Assembly (NCBI GenBank): GCA_003563755.1
Contig: PWUB01000230.1
Span: 1 to 5,965 of the forward strand
Direction of reading: 5' to 3'
Origin: Clostridia bacterium
Lineage (GTDB): Bacteria > Bacillota_E > SLMV01 > PUMD01
Length of the DNA: 5,965 bases
Part shown: positions 5,014 through 5,965 of the stretch, in pieces
Layout: each line of letters begins with the position of its first letter
Position numbering within the stretch: position 1 is the first letter of the stretch
The notes under the pieces: generated by a model
What the model was told of the DNA's origin: nothing
Seen by the model: only the letters and a program-made list of their open reading frames with translations
Database searches by the model: none
Position numbers and translations under genes: made by a program

Positions 5014-5965
5014 GTGCAGAACTCCCGAGACCGCAGCTTCGGCGAGGGACGGCTGTTCACCGATCCTGATCCGGATGCTGCTCGCAGTTTCTTCCGCCGG
5101 AAGAAGGCTCAGGGCACCGGGGATAAGCTGACGACCGTAAGGGAAGCCGTAAAGGACTACATAGACGACGGAGACTACCTCGCAGTGGGCGGGTTCGGTA
5201 CCAACCGCATACCCACCGCCGTTCTGCACGAGATCGTGCGCCAGGGACGACGAAACCTGGGTCTCTCGGGCCACACCGCAACCCACGACTGTCAGATCCT
5301 CGTGGCAGGTGACTGCCTCAACCGCTGTGACATCGCCTACGTTGTGGGACTCGAGGCGCGCGGCCTGTCCGCTGCTGCCAGAAGAGCGTTCGAAAGCGGG
5401 CGCATCGAGACCACTGAGTGGACCAATGCTGCCCTGGCCTGGAGATACAGGGCCGCTGCCATGGGAGTGTCTTTCCTGCCGATCCGCACGATGCTGGGCA
5501 CGGACACCGCCAGGTACAGCGCGGCGGTACAGATCACCTGTCCTTTCACCGACAAGCTGTACCTGGCGGTCCCCGCATTGTATCCTGACGTGGGGATCAT
5601 CCACGTGCACGCTGCGGACGCGGCCGGCAACTGTTGGATTGAAGGCATCACCGTGTCTGACCGAGACCTTGCCATGGCATCCCGACACCTGATAATCACC
5701 ACGGAACGGATAATACCGGAGGACGAAATCCGCCGTAGGCCGCACCGAACGGTGATTCCCGGCTACCTGGTCGATGCGGTCATCGAAGTACCGTACGGTT
5801 CCTACCCCGGTAACATGCCGTACCTTTACTACAGCGATGAAGATCATCTTCGTGAATGGCTCCGGGCCGACAGGGATCCGTCCACCCTGCAGGAGTTTCT
5901 GGGGCGTCACATCCATTCCGTTGCCGATCACTGGGAGTACATTGAGACAGTAGGTGGTCTCAAAC
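5014..5965 (+). CDS. CoA-transferase alpha subunit, GctA-like (class I), 3' partial
   Basis: 317 codons are visible and no stop is reached. The closest family I recognise is glutaconate CoA-transferase subunit A and relatives, cytoplasmic heteromers that swap CoA between a carboxylic acid and an acyl-CoA. Landmarks: residues 38-60, K-L-T-T-V-R-E-A-V then Y-L-A-V-G-G-F-G-T-N-R-I-P, the oxyanion/CoA-binding region in place of GctA GGFTTDRKP; W136 and W143-R in the A-A-M-G-V-S-F-L-P segment (148-156); P187 with D192-V-G-I-I-H-V-H-A-A-D-A-A-G-N (192-206), matching VDVAIIHAQQASPDG; E231-x-I-I-P-E-D-E-I-R-R-R-P (231-243); I248-P-G-x-x-V-D-A-V and P260-Y-G-S-Y-P (260-265); and H306-W-E-Y near the end, matching HDEYLNKLG. 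The catalytic Glu is carried by the beta subunit, expected just downstream. About 37 residues precede the family's normal start. In GctA only some 20-25 residues follow this point, so the gene is nearly complete. The acid substrate is not determined. Confidence 0.88.
   Translation, partial: MQNSRDRSFGEGRLFTDPDPDAARSFFRRKKAQGTGDKLTTVREAVKDYIDDGDYLAVGGFGTNRIPTAVLHEIVRQGRRNLGLSGHTATHDCQILVAGDCLNRCDIAYVVGLEARGLSAAARRAFESGRIETTEWTNAALAWRYRAAAMGVSFLPIRTMLGTDTARYSAAVQITCPFTDKLYLAVPALYPDVGIIHVHAADAAGNCWIEGITVSDRDLAMASRHLIITTERIIPEDEIRRRPHRTVIPGYLVDAVIEVPYGSYPGNMPYLYYSDEDHLREWLRADRDPSTLQEFLGRHIHSVADHWEYIETVGGLK

Noticed and set aside
4837..5931. A 364-codon open frame on the minus strand
   Set aside because: It lies antisense to the GctA-like gene, whose plus-strand frame has clear family motifs along its whole length. 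The antisense translation has no recognisable domain and no ribosome binding site was noted. It is a by-product of GC-rich codon use.

Overview
The window looks like chromosomal DNA from an anaerobic, fairly GC-rich bacterium, most likely a Bacillota (Firmicutes) lineage. The grounds are strong GGGAGGA/GGAGG-type ribosome binding sites, GTG starts, the 3' end of a butyrate kinase gene beside a remnant of its partner phosphotransbutyrylase, and a GctA-type CoA-transferase subunit. The taxon itself is an inference; no marker gene is present.

Layout, left to right. (1) 1-203, plus strand: the last 66 codons of butyrate kinase (buk). (2) About 253-682, plus strand: a decayed phosphate butyryltransferase (ptb) gene. 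Recognisable N-terminal, central and C-terminal pieces lie in different frames and two large internal parts are missing. (3) 759-1754, plus strand: an extended/atypical SDR (NAD-dependent epimerase family) with its own strong ribosome binding site. (4) 1755-1896: a convergent intergenic region with inverted repeats but no convincing intrinsic terminator. (5) 4805 down to 1897, minus strand: a two-gene operon with an ATGA overlap, coding for a membrane-fusion (HlyD/MacA-like) adaptor and a MacB/FtsX-type ABC permease. No ATPase gene is present between or beside them. (6) 4806-5013: a divergent promoter region. The same 9-bp word, GACGGAACT, sits just upstream of a -10-like box on each strand. 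(7) 5014 to the window end, plus strand: a nearly complete GctA-like (class I) CoA-transferase alpha subunit. It has a GTG start and an N-terminal extension of about 37 residues.

How the parts fit. Butyrate kinase and the CoA-transferase both act in acyl-CoA energy metabolism: substrate-level ATP formation from acyl phosphates, and exchange of CoA between acids. They flank an envelope transporter operon. The loss of ptb beside buk suggests that the acyl-phosphate route is being lost, or that another phosphotransacylase elsewhere supplies Buk. The mirrored promoter words suggest that the transporter operon and the CoA-transferase operon share an ancestral promoter block or a regulator. I see no CRISPR array, tRNA, rRNA, insertion sequence or phage gene. 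I did not find a clearly new multi-gene system. The least ordinary items are the mirrored divergent promoters, the ptb relic, and the unusual adaptor/permease pair (duplicated lipoyl modules, a Met/Pro-rich insert, no ATPase).
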